Origin: Augochlora pura
Taxonomy: Eukaryota > Arthropoda > Insecta > Hymenoptera > Halictidae
Assembly: GCF_028453695.1 (NCBI RefSeq)
Contig: NC_135776.1
Location: 4,836,001-4,900,000, forward strand
DNA length: 64,000 nucleotides
Direction: 5' to 3'
This document shows, one piece after another, positions 9,521 to 22,913 of this stretch (positions are counted from its first letter, which is position 1; each line of letters starts with the position of its first letter). The position numbers and the translations under genes were made by a program. A model generated the notes under the pieces. That model saw only the letters and a program-made list of their open reading frames with translations, made no database searches and was not told where the DNA came from.

Positions 9521-10924
9521 AAATCGCCGAAAGCCGCGAGAGATCCAAGGTCGCATATCGAGATAACAATGTCCCCGTACAGTTGTTGTTGTTCTGGGAC
9601 CGGTACTTCTGGTGCAGATGGTAGCGGGTGGGGGTGGACGTGGGCGTGCTGGTCGCATGAAGTCGCATGTCCGCAAAGATCATCCTGGGATCTTCGAGGA
9701 AGACCATCGTTATCCTCGTGGTATCTCGAGGACCGATTGCCCTGGCAGGGTTACATTAGACCGATTTCCCTTAGATCCACAGCATCCGGCGATTCCTCTC
9801 CAGGGTACCGATCACGAGGATCAACGAGCACCCCAGCATACGATCTGCTTCCGCATGGTGCACTGATCCCGCCGGTATACTCGTAACTCAAAGTCAACCG
9901 TAGCAGAAGACGAAGAACGACAAGCGGGAGTAGCACATTACGAATTCGAACGAACGGCTCATTGAATATGCAAAGCGATTAAAGTCCCGTCTCCCGCGCA
10001 CTGGTGAATATTCAAACGTGTAGGGAGCTCTCGAAGGGCACACGGAACCGGTGCGAGAAAAACGCCGGTCCTCGCCGCAGGACCGACACAGAACGAATGT
10101 CAGAATGACGCAACGAAATCGTGCCCTAAACGAGCGGTGTCGACCTTCCCCTCTACCACGTGGGGCGCCACGGACACGACGATTGGTCGACGGCACCGCC
10201 GGGTTCGTCCTACCATTGGCCGATCCCCGGGAACCCTTTGGCCCTTGTTCATGCCCCTTCTACCGTGCCGCGACGCGCGAAACAACCCTTCGCGCATCCA
10301 TCATCGTGTCTTATGACTCGCCTCCCTCGCCACCCCTTTTTTTCGCCTTCGTCTTTCAAACGAGACTCGCGCGCGCGCGCGCGCTCGCGCCCCTCCGTTT
10401 CGAAAGGGGCACGCACGCTTTTCTAATACGAAACGATTCGCCAGGCTGCCGGAAAACGAGCTTACGCCATTCGCGCGACCGTTTTTAATAATAATTACTT
10501 CGATACGCACGGGGACACCCCTTTTTTCGAACGACGTCGGGGGGATTTGCGGTATGGCGGACGGCGTCGAACCGTTCACGGGCCATTTTTTAAAGCCGAT
10601 TTTGCAGCTACAGCCGCGATTTTTGCGACGGTCTTTATTCTGTGAATTTGGTTAATATGGTTGGGCGATTATTATGATAATTTTTATGATAATTAATAAT
10701 AGATGTAGCAGATGTTAGCTGCTGTCTAATGCAGATGGTATTAATGTTATTCGTAGTTATTTTTATCGGATAAAATTCTTGTTAATATTTCAATGGTACA
10801 GTAAATTCATCACATAATTAATAAAAGATTGCTTTGGTAGATTGTTCAAGTTTTTAATCCCATTTGTCGTCACTTAATTTTATTCCTAGACTTTGAGAGC
10901 AGAAAATTTAAATTTTATTCTCAT

Positions 10925-11105
10925 TTAGATGAAATGAATACCATTTATATATATTTAGAAGAAATAAGTAATATTTATATGTGTTCAGAAGAAATGAGTA
11001 ACATTTATATCTGTTCAGAAGAAATACGTAACATTTATATTTAGAAGAATTAAGCAATATTAAGAAGAATTTAGCAATATCCAGAAGAGTTAAGCAATAT
11101 TCAGA
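10925..11105. repeat. Composite tandem array, 30-bp then 20-bp units
   Basis: 30-bp units containing ttcagaagaaatgagtaaca up to 11040, then three 20-bp units (ttagaagaattaagcaatat type) at 11041, 11061 and 11081. The short unit looks like a deletion derivative of the long one. Confidence 0.85.
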
Positions 11106-11649
11106 AGAAACAAATATCGGACTGCATTGAACAAATTATGCATAAAATTTCGCGAGTCTGTCTCCTTTGGACACGACGATAGATCCACAATTGGCAGACA
11201 ACTTCAAATAAACGAACGCCAACAAATAGCTACGATTTCCATCGAATGGCATTCAAATATCATCGGCAGCGTCCCACGAAAATATGATAAAGGTATACCA
11301 GTCTGATCGTCTATCATCGAGCGCGGGATTGAAGTCCCATCCAGCTGGGTGACCGAATCTCGTTCATCCGTAACAAGATCGTATCTCAGGGCGCATCTTT
11401 CAGCTCTCTTTGTCCCGCATCTGCATACACCGACGCGCGGCTAGGTGCCATTATAAATGGGCCCCGTGGCACAATGGCTCTGCCCATGCAATTTCCAGCC
11501 ATTGAAGCCCGTTTAACGTTTGCACGAGTGACACGGTAACCGTCTATCCATCACCCACCCACATTTCCACGATGATCGGACCCGGCCACGCACACACTAA
11601 ATCCCTGCAACCCTGATGCAACAGAAGTGCAGCTGGACCGACCACGACG

Positions 11650-11700
11650 CTCTCTCTCTTTCTCTCTCTTTCTCTTTTTCTCTCTTTCTTTCTCTCTTTT
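11650..11700. repeat. CT-rich microsatellite
   Basis: Imperfect (CT/TTTC)n tract of about 50 bp. Confidence 0.9.
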
Positions 11701-13005
11701 ATTCTTTCGAACGCACTGTGACCTTCGACGCCTCTTCCCGTTTTCTCTTCCTTTTTCACGCCGAAGGAAAACTGGGCGATGGACCTGACCTTCCAGGAGA
11801 TGCTGGAATCCGGGGACAACACGATCGTGTCACGTACGTCAGGTGATAAAACGAGACACACCTGAACGGAGCAACACCTTCGATCGTGATTTTTGGATGC
11901 TGCTGCGACAAGGATTTTTGTGGATCCCTTTTTTGAGCTGTAAAGGGTTCGTGGTTGTCGCGAGAGATGTTTGTTAATGTTAATGTTAATAAGATGTTAG
12001 ATCGTCATTGTTCATTGTGTTTGTATTAGATTTTTTAATACTGTGCACTAGTAGACTATAGATTGGCATTTTTTCCCGACTGGTAGCCTGTGAATCGGTT
12101 GTCATGGCTGCTAGTAATTTGCTATCTATTATTGAGGTATCGTTATATCATCTTTAAAATATTAGAATAACAGTATCATTATACTATTTTGTAGATTTTT
12201 CAAAGAGATTGTAAAAATGATTAAACTGACTTAATTCTCTCACGACGCATACTTAATTCAAACTAACTAATAAAACTTAATAAATTGTATTAGATAATAT
12301 CTAATAAATTATAATAAATTACATTACATACTACAGGTAAATTATCGTACTAAATTAAATAATCCACGACATTAATTCTGTTCCTCTATACAACTCAACA
12401 CACGAATTCATCTCCAACACGTCAGCAAGGAATTCAACCCCTCGCCTCGCACCCCCGCGCGAAGCTAAAATTCCCTAAGAATCCCGAACAGCAGTCAGAG
12501 GTCACCGAACCCTGGTCGCAAAGAAAAGAAGTCGCTTAGCCAGTGGCTGAATCCCGAAACGTCGAACTTTCCCATAGCGTCCCACGAGTAAATCGGGTCG
12601 CAGAGAGATAAAGACTCGCGAAACGTTCATAAAAACCGTCTCGGCGCAGGTGAGGATGGGCCGACCGCCTGCCAAGGTATATACGCAGGGTAGGGAGGTA
12701 GGTCAAGGAGAGAGAAAAAAAAACGGGCCATTCGAAAATCCTGTGAATCCTGTGAATTTTGAACGCGAGGACCGTGTGGCCCCGATTCCTCGCTCCTCCG
12801 CATCTGTGGGTCTCTCCCCTTCGTACCTGACGTGGATTCCCCGGAAAACGGCGAAAAAACGGAACGGGGAGAGGCCGTGGCCGTAGGGTGAGCAAGATGT
12901 GACAGGTCAGGTAGAGAGCGAAATTCACGTCGGCATTGGTGGATTCCCTATAAAATTTCGGTTACTCGTGGATCCTTCGCGCTGCCGATTACGCCCGGCC
13001 CGCGA

Positions 13006-13030
13006 TCTCTCTCTCTCTCTCTCTCTCTCC
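13006..13030. repeat. (CT)12 microsatellite
   Basis: Perfect CT dinucleotide run. Confidence 0.95.
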
Positions 13031-15452
13031 TCTGGATCGGATCTCGCTCGCACCATGCGGTTTCGATGATCTCGCCCCTCGCGACGTGGAACGCAGGTAG
13101 CACGCATCGGTTTCCCTTTTTCTAAGGGAATTTGCATCGTTCAGCCGTTCCCCTCTTTTCACCGAAAATTGCCGGGTTTTTTAGCCGTGAGAAGCTCGAC
13201 GAGAAGACGACCGAAAAATGAGGGGAGATAGGATTTTTTCGGGCGAAACACGACGGTTCCCAGTTTTTCCACCCCTTTTTCGCTTCGCGCCAAGAAAACC
13301 GACGTTTTATCGTCGCCGTTAAATATTGTCCGCCAGGTGCGAAAGGTCCGTTGGCGAACGAATAACTAAGATAAGGCGAACCCGCGTCGCCTGTTCGACG
13401 CTCAGGCAACGAGTGACGGTTCGTCTTCCAGGATTGGGAGAGATGCGTTTGAAAAAAAGAACCAACGGACTCGTGGCGACGATCCTGACGGAGGAGACGA
13501 CCGGGGATGATACATAAATATCAACGGTTTTTTAACGGAAAAACGACGGGGATGGAGAACTGCCAGTGCTGTTTGAAGTTGCTACCGGGATTCAAGGTGT
13601 TGGGAAAGAGTGTTAGGATGGTGCAGAGAAGGTTCTGGCGGAAGATCGTGAAAAATGTATTAACGGAACATTGCTAATGGTTCGAGGATTTTTTTTATGC
13701 TGGTAAGACTGCGAGAAATGATTGAGAAGATCAAATGGCGGTCTGAGAAAAATGGTTAATATAATTTAATCTGAGAAGGTTATGTCAAGGTTCAGATTAA
13801 ATACAATTTGAGAATTAAGGATCTGATAATTTACTTTGAAGATTCTTAAGAGATAATTATGGAAAACTGTATTCTTAATGACGAAATGGGAATAAAAAAT
13901 ATTTTAGCAAACACAGAAATTTTTATTATAGAGTTTTTGGTCTACTATCATCGAAGTATCATTTTTTCCTAGCATTATTAAATTCAAATCCACTCACGAA
14001 TAAATAACTCATTCATCATATTAATAATAACAAGATTATCAGTCAACGCTATGAACCCTTTGTAGTCGGTCAGCGAACGTGTCGAAGAGTTGTTCGCCCA
14101 GACGGTCAGTTAAATTCTAATGGACCGAGGTTTTCGGGATCGTTTCGCAGAATGTGGCAGCAGAGCTCGTCTATTCAGGCGAGTTCGAACCGAATATTTC
14201 TATCTAATTCAGGGGAATGCGTTGCGAAGTGAATAGACGCGACGCAACAATCGGACCGAAGACGTTCCATTTCCAGGATGAATTCTGCCGTGCAACAAAG
14301 CCCTGCGGCGTCTACTCCACCCCCGCCGCACCGATTCTCGTCTGTTGCGTGGGATCAGCCGGTGTTTTTGTTCGCCGAGGCGAGAATGGTCGGCGCCGGC
14401 GAAGGGCGCGTTGCCCTTTTCTCGCGATCTACATAAAATATCGATTCCGGCCGGCTTTCACGGAAAATATCGGCGAGTCACGAACGTCTTCGCGTCTCCC
14501 TCTTTCTCGATTTTGTTCGCTCTCTGTTCCTCATTTTCTATCTTTCTCTATGTCAGTTTCTCTCTCTATTTCCTCCATACGCTATATTTTTTAAACAATT
14601 TCTAGCCTCGATATTTCATCAAAGTTTCATTTAATTACGTCTAGGTCCTCGCTAAGCCACCCTCAACCCTCCTGTGACGAATTATACGATACAATTAACT
14701 ATATAATTAACAATATTTCTGAACGTTTGCAGCATTCGCTATTAATTTTTCAAAGCATATTTTTGACACTTTGCATTTCTGTGATTTAGTAAATATAATT
14801 GCCGGAAAATAAATAGTTATTCGACGATTTAAATACACCATTAGCTGTAATCCAAGGGTTAAAGTTTCGTCTAGAATTCCATAGAAATGATTGTGGCAAT
14901 TTGAATGCCTTCGTTAGAATATTTTTTAAATTATAAATAGATTGGGTGGATCTCTAAATTTTGTCACTTCATCCCTTATTTTTAGAATCAATTTAATACA
15001 GCTATTGGTTTCCTACAATTGCCCTGTATAAACTCTTTTAGCTTATAAATAAATATATAATAAAATCCTTTAGTTTACAAATAAATAAATAAATGTAGAC
15101 GTACTCTCTTTATCAGAACTAATATTAGAAATATATATTCGTATATACAGATCTCATATTTTGGAAATTAATTTTTGTTTTGGACTAAACTTATTTTTTG
15201 ATAATCCTTATTTTCTCTCTCTCTCCCTTCTCCCCCCTCCATGCTCCAAGAAACCGGCTCCGCGGTTTAACGAACGGCACCGCAAAGAAGAAATCGTTAT
15301 TTTCACGGCTCTGCCCGATTCCGCGGTTGCATCCCTCGCTCCCTCGGCCCTCCGCCCTAACCTCGCGGCTCCGCCCTTCGGCCGGCTCTCTTCCGAACAC
15401 CGCGGAACCTCTCTCACACCTTTTGCTCGATTTACCTGCGGCTTTTTTTCGA

Positions 15453-15458
<6 letters not shown>

Positions 15459-15489
<31 letters not shown>
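15459..15489. repeat. (CT)15 microsatellite
   Basis: Perfect CT run preceded by a C7 run, in a GC-rich block. Confidence 0.95.
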
Positions 15490-15493
<4 letters not shown>

Positions 15494-15789
15494 CTGTTTC
15501 GCGATCGATCCGCTCTCGTAATTCGCAACAGAGGCTCTCTGATGCTTGCTTCGCCTGTGTGTACAAAGTAACGCTGCCGCAATTACCTCCGACCAATACC
15601 CTCATTCTCTGCGAAAAAAGAAGGTATTGGCCCTTTCGATGCTGACTGAGGCAAGAATTCAAGGGTCCGGTTCTCCTGATTTTGGGCAGCCTTGTGCAAA
15701 GGGGTCAACTGTTAGCAATTATTTCAATTGTTTGGAAGGGTTGCTTAAGCTGCTACGGTTTTCTTTATGAGTTCGGTAGAAAAGTTAAT

Positions 15790-15965
15790 TGCAGTAATTT
15801 TTATAAGCTTTAGAATAATTTTAAGTATAGTTAAAAGTAATTTGAAGTAATTTTTAAAGCAATTTAAAATATTTTTTAAAGGAATTTGAAGTTATTTTTA
15901 AAGCAAAATTTAATGGAGTTTTTAAAGGAATTTTGAAAGAAATTTAGAATAATTTCTAAATATAA
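15790..15965. repeat. AT-rich degenerate repeat (ttttaaaggaatttgaag type)
   Basis: Roughly seven loose units of about 20-25 bp in an AT-rich spacer. Confidence 0.6.
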
Positions 15966-17758
15966 TAATTGCAATCAGATGAATAGATCTTCCCTCTCTT
16001 AACAATTGCAAATAGTTATAAATAAAGTCTTTCTCTTTTAATAATTATAGAAGGTTGAAAATAATGTCCTAATATCAATAAAAAAAATGATAATGACCTA
16101 CCAAATCCTTCCATTTTTCTAAGGTCTCTATAAATTAATATTGCACCTAATCATTTTTATTATAAACGCAAAAGAATCTCTGCAGAAATTCCGATGATGT
16201 TTTAACAAGCACCAAGATCTAAAATGGTTCCACATCGTTCGTCTCGAAGGGGTTGCCGCGAAGAAACCGATTTATTATCCCGAAGTGAAACGTCTCCCTT
16301 ACCCGGCCGCGTCCTCCTCCGTAAGGTCGCATTAAGACTCCTTTTTTCCCCGTGTTCGTCTCTCGGTGTATCAACGCGGCAGAATGTCTAAACAGCATCT
16401 GCCTCCGCGTCGTTTCTTCGTCGCCATTCTTACGTAAGGGCACGACAAAGCGGTACCAACCCCCGTCTCGCACGGGGGAGGCAAAGATTCGGGCCCCATT
16501 ATTCCGGGCTTGCGTGTGCACCGCCTGTCAACCGACTTACGATTTTATTAGGGCCTTACATCATTCGATTATGCTTGCCGGGGAGAGCCACGGTTTTCAT
16601 GCATCGGGTGAACCCGGGCGGGCGCGTCATCGGGACACGAAGCGATAGATCGACCTATCGTTCTGTGAACGATCGCTTTCCATTTCGAGCGTGACGAAAC
16701 GATCCTGCACTATGTTCGATTCGAGAATTTTCCCGACGGTTGAACTCTTGCGCCAGAATTGTCCTAGAATAGAGTGCTAGCATGATTCAGGTCTGAGGAA
16801 TTTGGGGGTATATTGTTAGTAATTGTTTAAAATTGTCAGGGAAGAGGAGACACTTTTCTCTGGTCTTGTGTTACAAAGCCAGATCTTTGAATTTACAAGA
16901 ACGATTTTTATTCTGTGAAAATATTTGTATAGGGATATTTATGCATTTGAGACAGGAATGGATAGGTATAATTAATCACAGTATTAAAATTAGAATAACT
17001 GGAATAATAATTGCTGAGGTTATTATTTCATATAATGGTAAAAAGTCGATCGAAATATAGTAATTATTAAACAGCTGTTGCTTCCTTTATTACTAGATAT
17101 TTATTAATAGTTATCTTCCCTCATTAATACCTAAATTGTAAATCTCAACTTATTAAAATTATTTAACAGGGAAAATTGCACCACCTATAATTCTCAAGAT
17201 TCGCATAGAAATACAGAAAATCCTCAGAACACCCTAAAAACTGATCCAATTTCCCCAAAATCAACGACCCTCTAAAATCCACCCTCTAAAAAATATTCCT
17301 CGCAAAACTACAAATAAACTGAATAACCTGCGAGTCCAGTCGCATGACCAGCACCAAAAGTCAGCGAAGAACAGCGGCAACGATAATCTCGAAACAGAAA
17401 TCCGGAGGGATTGAAATTCGGACCTCGAGGTCTGTTCGTTTCGGAGGATCGAGATTCAGCTTGCGGAGATCAATTGATCCGATTGGCGGGAAGCAACCGG
17501 TGAAATTATTGTCCGTGACTATGGCCGAGTGTGTCCTGACTATAGCCGAAAGGGGGGAACGCACACCGGCGGCGGGGAGGATAGATCCACGAGCCAATAG
17601 AATAACAGTTTCCTCTGGCGTGTTTTGAAACAGCGGTGCCGACGGCGGCCGGGCAAGGGTGACGCGAGAGAGAAGGGGTGGACTGGTTTTCGAGCAGCGT
17701 GTGGGGTGAGTCTAAAACCGTTAGGTTGGTCGCGTGCTACCAGAGGCACGTGGCCTTC

Positions 17759-17817
17759 CTCTCTCTCTCTCTTATTCTCTCCCTTTCTCTCATTCTCTCC
17801 TCTCATTCTCTCTCTCC
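17759..17817. repeat. CT-rich tract
   Basis: 59 bp of CTCT with TTATTC and TCATTC interruptions. Confidence 0.9.
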
Positions 17818-19631
17818 ATCTCGTCTACGCACGCGCAGGATCACGTTCACGCGTGTGTATACCACTCCTGGCCGACCTTCTGGTACTCTGGTAATGGCTC
17901 CGAGCATTTAGAGCCACGATCTTGCTACCACCGCCAATCTCTCGCTGAATCTACTCGAACCGGAGGAACCTCGTTCGCCATTCGTGGAATGCCCCACTGT
18001 CAAACCGCTGTGCATCGATCTGCATGCTGCAAAATTCTTGCGTCGCTTTTTAATCGCGATGGAACGACGTACTACAGCTCGGCAACGAGGAAATAAATAT
18101 ATAAATAATGGACCTAGTTGGATGTAAGAAAGACGAATTGTTGTCTTGTCGAAGTTCATAGCACTGAACTTGCGTAATTTTAGTTCAATGCATATTTACG
18201 ATGGTAGGATAAATCTAATAGCCTTTCTGTTGTTCAGAGTGTAATTTATTTAATAGTAGAATTATTGAGTAGTAGTACTGATATAGGAATTCTTGAAAAA
18301 TGTTACTTTGTGATAATTGTAAGAATGGTATTGTAATGTTTGTTGTAATTAAGGAATTATTCAATCAATTGCAGTGAGAAAATCTTTGTAATTTCAGCAG
18401 CTTTGAAATGAGAAATATGACGCCTTTCGTTTAACCACTGTGATAGGTTTTTAGTATCAATTTAATTCAATACTTAATATAGTTAAAATAGAACAGTTAA
18501 TATACTTTACATATATTATCTATTACAATTAATAATAGCCAAAATAATTCCTTCGAAAAATAGATAATTATTTGAAGATTCAAATTCTTAACCAGAGAAA
18601 CTAAACATCTAACTTATTCCTGTTTACTTTACCATCCGACGAAACTTTCTATCTCGCACGAAGCTCCATAATCACCATCAACGTAATAAAGAAAACACGG
18701 ACGATTTCAAAGCAAATTCCTAGAACCCCTAAACCAAGAGCCGCCCAATGCATCATGATGTAAAAGCAGCTCGAAGACGGAGCCAAGGAATAAATTTCGA
18801 TTGCGTAGGACTTAATGACAGGGCAGCGTGAAACAATCGTGAAAACGGAGTCGATCGATTAAGGGACCGGTGAATGAGATTGGGGATCCGTCGATCCAGG
18901 AAACTCGGGTATCGGCCGGAACGAAGGCGGCAGGTAAGCAAAGGTGAGCAGCGAGATTCCGTGGACACATGGCGCGCGAGCCATTAGCCGCGGTCGCACC
19001 GGTGAAAACGAGATATTCTGGGTACGGCGTGGGCCGGGACAGATGCAGGATCGGTAAATAGTCGGCTGGATATATAGCAGGAGCCCCCGTCGAACCTCAT
19101 TCGTGATCGCGATCGTCATCGTCGCCATCGACAGGCTACCGTTATAATGAAACCGAGAGGCACGTGCTCCACGCGAACAAACCGCTGGAGATCGTTCTCT
19201 CTTTCTCTCTCGCCTCCCACTCGGATGCAGGCCGACGTCGCCGCGTGTGTATGCTTATGGTGCATAACGGTGCTGGAAGGTGCAACGCGCGGGGATGCAG
19301 ATGGCTGCGGAAACGCACGGGAGAAGAGCACCTTCGGCTACGTGAAACGAACGGGATCCGCAGTTTCGTGGAAACCAACGGCGATTCGACTGCAGTACAA
19401 TGGGACACTTGCTCGATTTTAATGGACTGTTCATTGTGCCTGGAGGATCGATACAGAACGATCGATTCTCGACGGCGAGTTTCACGAGATCGCGAGTCGT
19501 AAAAATTGTTACACAGAGATCGATAGTTTGTTTAAATTTCACGACAATTTCTCGACAATTGGATTCATTGTTTAAACGTTGTAAATTGTGTAAGTTGTTT
19601 GTTTCTTTACTGCATTTATGGTACTCTTGTA

Positions 19632-19860
19632 TTAACCCTTTGCACTCGTGTGGTGACTCTGAAGCACCATTGTTCTACAAAGTCCCAAGATAATTCTTAT
19701 GCCAACGAAGATTAGGTTTAAAAAATTATTAAGTAGTGAAATTGTTGGTACGAGAGACAAGAATTACTTTCGAAAAATACTTTCGAAAAACTATTAACGA
19801 GGAAAATTATGTCAATTTAATATTTAACCTAGTAATGAAACTATGTAATCAAATTTAATA
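19632..19860 (+). mobile_element. Degraded piggyBac-like element, left end
   Basis: The left end reads TTAA then ccctttgcactcgtgtggtg, closely matching the left end of the copy at 3353, including the following ctctgaagcacc-like segment. I cannot find the matching right end (aaagggttaa) downstream, so the copy is truncated or too diverged. The stated right limit is only an estimate. Confidence 0.5.
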
Positions 19861-20493
19861 ACGATAGATCGCCGCGAGGATATGTTAGAGTCGTGTTCCA
19901 AACAATGAATAGAATTTATGAAATGATTAAAGGAGACCCGTGGAATTAGTTAAGAAATGAAACACGCTGTCCGACGATGGAACAGAAATTCCTGGTAAGG
20001 TTAACGATGTCCGCGAGCTACGAAAAGCAATTAAGGGGTTGAGAACTCTATCGGCGTGGACCGCGGAGAAAAATGGTCGTGCGGACTGCGGCCACGTTCG
20101 CCGTAAATTTCCGATAAGGAAATGAGACTATGCATATAAAAGAGAGGGTTTCCGCGAGGGACTTCCACATTGGCACTTCGGGTCCATTTGCTGGCCGGGC
20201 ACCCCCGCTGCTGGCTGGCAGTGATGTATGGTGCGGTGGACGTTGCATGCTGACCACTATCGACGACCTCCTATGTTCCACGATGGTCGATTCTAAACCC
20301 TCCGTATACCTAATCATTTTTACAACATTCTTGTTGATTGTACCGCTCTGTAGCCCGAATTATCGAGTTCGAATTTAAGGACGGAATTTTAGCATTGATG
20401 AGAAGATATCGCAATGAAAAGCTACCCCTATTCAAAGATTAAAGAAACAGGAGTGTTTCCTTGACCCAGCAAATTCTTCTAAAAATTTCGATA

Positions 20494-20620
20494 TGGTGGT
20501 GCAAATAAAATCTTTCAGTTATATTCTCTGTGTCTCGGTTATGTTTAGTTATTATAATAGCGCCATTTTTTATCGTTTTTGGCGAGTAGCACTTTGGTTA
20601 ATAGGGTACGGATTTTTTAA
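20494..20620 (+). mobile_element. Possible mariner-like end, very degraded
   Basis: The stretch around ggtggtgcaaataaaatctt followed by cagttat, and further on agtagcactttggt, recalls the left end and leader of mariner elements. No partner end and no transposase frame were found. This is weak resemblance by memory only. Confidence 0.2.
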
Positions 20621-22589
20621 TATACGGAGGATTTATATTGGATAGGATTTTAGGTATTTGGAGACGAAGCTAAATTTGTAAATTCAACAAATTTGTCGAC
20701 AAATTATGTTAACAGATTTTACCAACAAATTTTTATACACCCAGAACTTTGTACCTAAAAAGACAGTTTACTTATCTTCATCATTTTCAACCCCTATATT
20801 ATAATATCTAATATATAAGTGAATATACATCTTAATACATCCACCATAATAGCATCCATCTACGCTATTAATCCACTTTAGACGACCCCCTAACTGCACC
20901 ACTTCCATTAACAATAAAAAAATGATTTAACTTATTCCCAGGGAACGCAACACATATTCTAAATAGAATTATAACTAGACAAATGTTAATGACGCGGATT
21001 AATATTTTCCAACTTAATTAGAATGCAACATCCTTTAACTTCAGAAATTTTTATTTAAAATTATAGAAATCCGAAAAGATAATTAGATGAAGCATCACGA
21101 GCGGAACAGTCTGCACGGTTATTACGATGTGCTCGCAGCAAACGTGACCGCCGGCAGCCTGACCTGTCACGAACTCCTGAGGCCACCGCGATGATGGAAG
21201 AACTCTCGGCTGACCGACGAAGGAGCCAGGACGGCGAAGGGGATGGAAGTGGTCAGACTATTTGAATATCCCATATTTAAGATTCGTCCGGCGTAGTTCG
21301 GGGCAGTGATTGCCGGGTTGGCAGGCCGGTCACGTGTCCGGCGCGTCATACGCGTCAAACCGACCCCCTATGGAAACCACCCCTATTGCGCCTAAGGCCG
21401 GCGGCCAACCTCGCTCTTGCTTTTGCCACGGCCCTGCGAACACTTTACATTCTATTTTCACGCTGTACTGACCCCGATGTATGCGACTTTCTTAACATAT
21501 TCGCCAGATATTGGCTTGCCGGCACGTGCTCCGACGGCCCGGCCGCTCGATATTCATTCCCGTGGACAACGAGTCCTCCAGGATCTCGAGGAGACCTAGA
21601 TCAGCGACCCACGTGAACTCGGTGACCGGCGGGTCTAACGATTCCCATCGGCCATCAAAATTTTCTTAGTTAATTAACAGAGAGAATATTGCTTTTTTAG
21701 TAAGCTGGTTGATATGCAGTTTAATTAATATAGAAAATATTGTACTGTAGTTGTGGTATAATATATAATATCGTATCTCAATTAAGGTAGAAAATATAGC
21801 ACTGTGACTAACTTACAGAATATTGTGTTCTAATTAAGTTAGAAAATATTAACAACATCATTATAATTCTACATAGGAGAATATTTGTCGTGTTTCCCTT
21901 TAAAATAATTGTCTTAAGAGATAAAAGATTACTTAATCAAATCTTAAGTAATATTTCCGAACAACTCGCCCTGAGCAACACAACCCTTTGACATCGAATT
22001 AAATTTACACATAGGAGTCACGCAGATCAAAATTAATTTTCATTGCAAGAAAAGTAAAAGAGTTAAGAAGAAAAAACAAAATTTTTTAATTCCTGTTTAA
22101 TCTTTAGAAGAATAAATAACTTTGGTGACTGACGGTAGACATAGGATAAAAAATAGTCAAAAAATGTCTTCATAGTTTATTGTACGTACGAATATATTAA
22201 CATATATTTCCGGTATAAAAATCTGTTACTAAAATCACATTCCCCGGCAGAGAAGTGAAAATAGCCGACAATTGGTGCGTTTACGTATCATCGTTGTCAG
22301 TCCATGCAAAGCTCCCCCGAGTTATGACGAGCACCTGACATCCTAAAATGGGGTTGGCTTCTATTTTATGCGTGTCACCGCCCCCACAGTGTTTTCACGG
22401 GACGGCGAGCACCCCGGGATTTTGCAGCGGGGGTGTGCTCGCGAAGGGGAGGACGCCTAACCGAGTTAAATAACGCTACATTAGCGTCCTTGCGCCGATA
22501 CGAGGGCTGTCCGAGTGTGAAATACCCTCAGGCTTATCAGGCTGCCGCAGAGCTTCTTTTTTTTATTAGCTTCCGGCCAGCCATTGGCC

Positions 22590-22633
22590 CTCTCTCTCTT
22601 CTCTCTCTCTCTCTCCCTCTCTCTCTCTCTCTC
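22590..22633. repeat. CT-rich microsatellite
   Basis: 44 bp CT tract about 180 bp before the first assembly gap. Confidence 0.95.
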
Positions 22634-22813
22634 GCGCACCAGATCCCGGCGAAAAGTAAATTCTAAGAGATATGGGAAGCCATACTTTCCGGGAGGACGC
22701 GTTTAATCGAGCTTGGAATGTAATGAGGAACGCGATCGCGATCTGGTTGACTCCTTTCATCCCTTATCAAACTCGCAGAAAACGATTTTTTACCGCCACT
22801 AAAAAGTTTCATG

Positions 22814-22913
22814 NNNNNNNNNNNNNNNNNNNNNNNNNNNNNNNNNNNNNNNNNNNNNNNNNNNNNNNNNNNNNNNNNNNNNNNNNNNNNNNNNNNNNNN
22901 NNNNNNNNNNNNN
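22814..22913. other. Assembly gap (100 N)
   Basis: Exactly 100 undetermined bases, the usual placeholder for a scaffold gap of unknown size. It lies inside the giant intron, just after a CT-rich and GC-rich stretch. Confidence 0.99.

Larger units (their letters stand above)
9200..14040. other. Giant intron segment 1: repeats and CpG-rich blocks
   Basis: A 9290-9520 tandem block of gaagacaagagacatcatcg-type units is followed by a GC-rich block (9550-10600). That block has overlapping open frames on both strands, none recognisable. Then come AT-rich sequence, a 30-bp then 20-bp tandem array (10925-11105), a GC-rich block (11150-11900) with a CT tract, AT-rich sequence, and a GC-rich block (12380-13700) with a perfect (CT)12 tract. 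The (CG)n run near 10369-10384 is simple sequence. Confidence 0.6.
14041..22813. other. Giant intron segment 2: alternating GC- and AT-rich blocks
   Basis: GC-rich blocks at about 14050-14580, 15220-15760, 16200-16800, 17340-18080, 18600-19520, 19960-20370, 21080-21660 and 22250-22813 are separated by AT-rich stretches. Long CT tracts sit at 15459-15489, 17759-17817 and 22590-22633. A degraded piggyBac-like end starts at 19632, and a possible mariner-like end lies near 20494. No gene was recognised on either strand. Confidence 0.6.

Noticed and set aside
9498..9886. Overlapping short frames on both strands upstream of the acidic exon (including a Thr/Pro-rich minus frame and a plus frame with KSHVRKDH)
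   Set aside because: I looked for an alternative first exon ending in phase 1 with a usable donor and found only a weak GTACGG; the HVRKDH phrase lacks the Cys pair of a zinc finger.
14857..14866. aagggttaa as a possible piggyBac right end
   Set aside because: No matching left end within a few hundred bases; the motif is short enough to occur by chance. The same applies to ttaagggttaa near 57849 and 54528.
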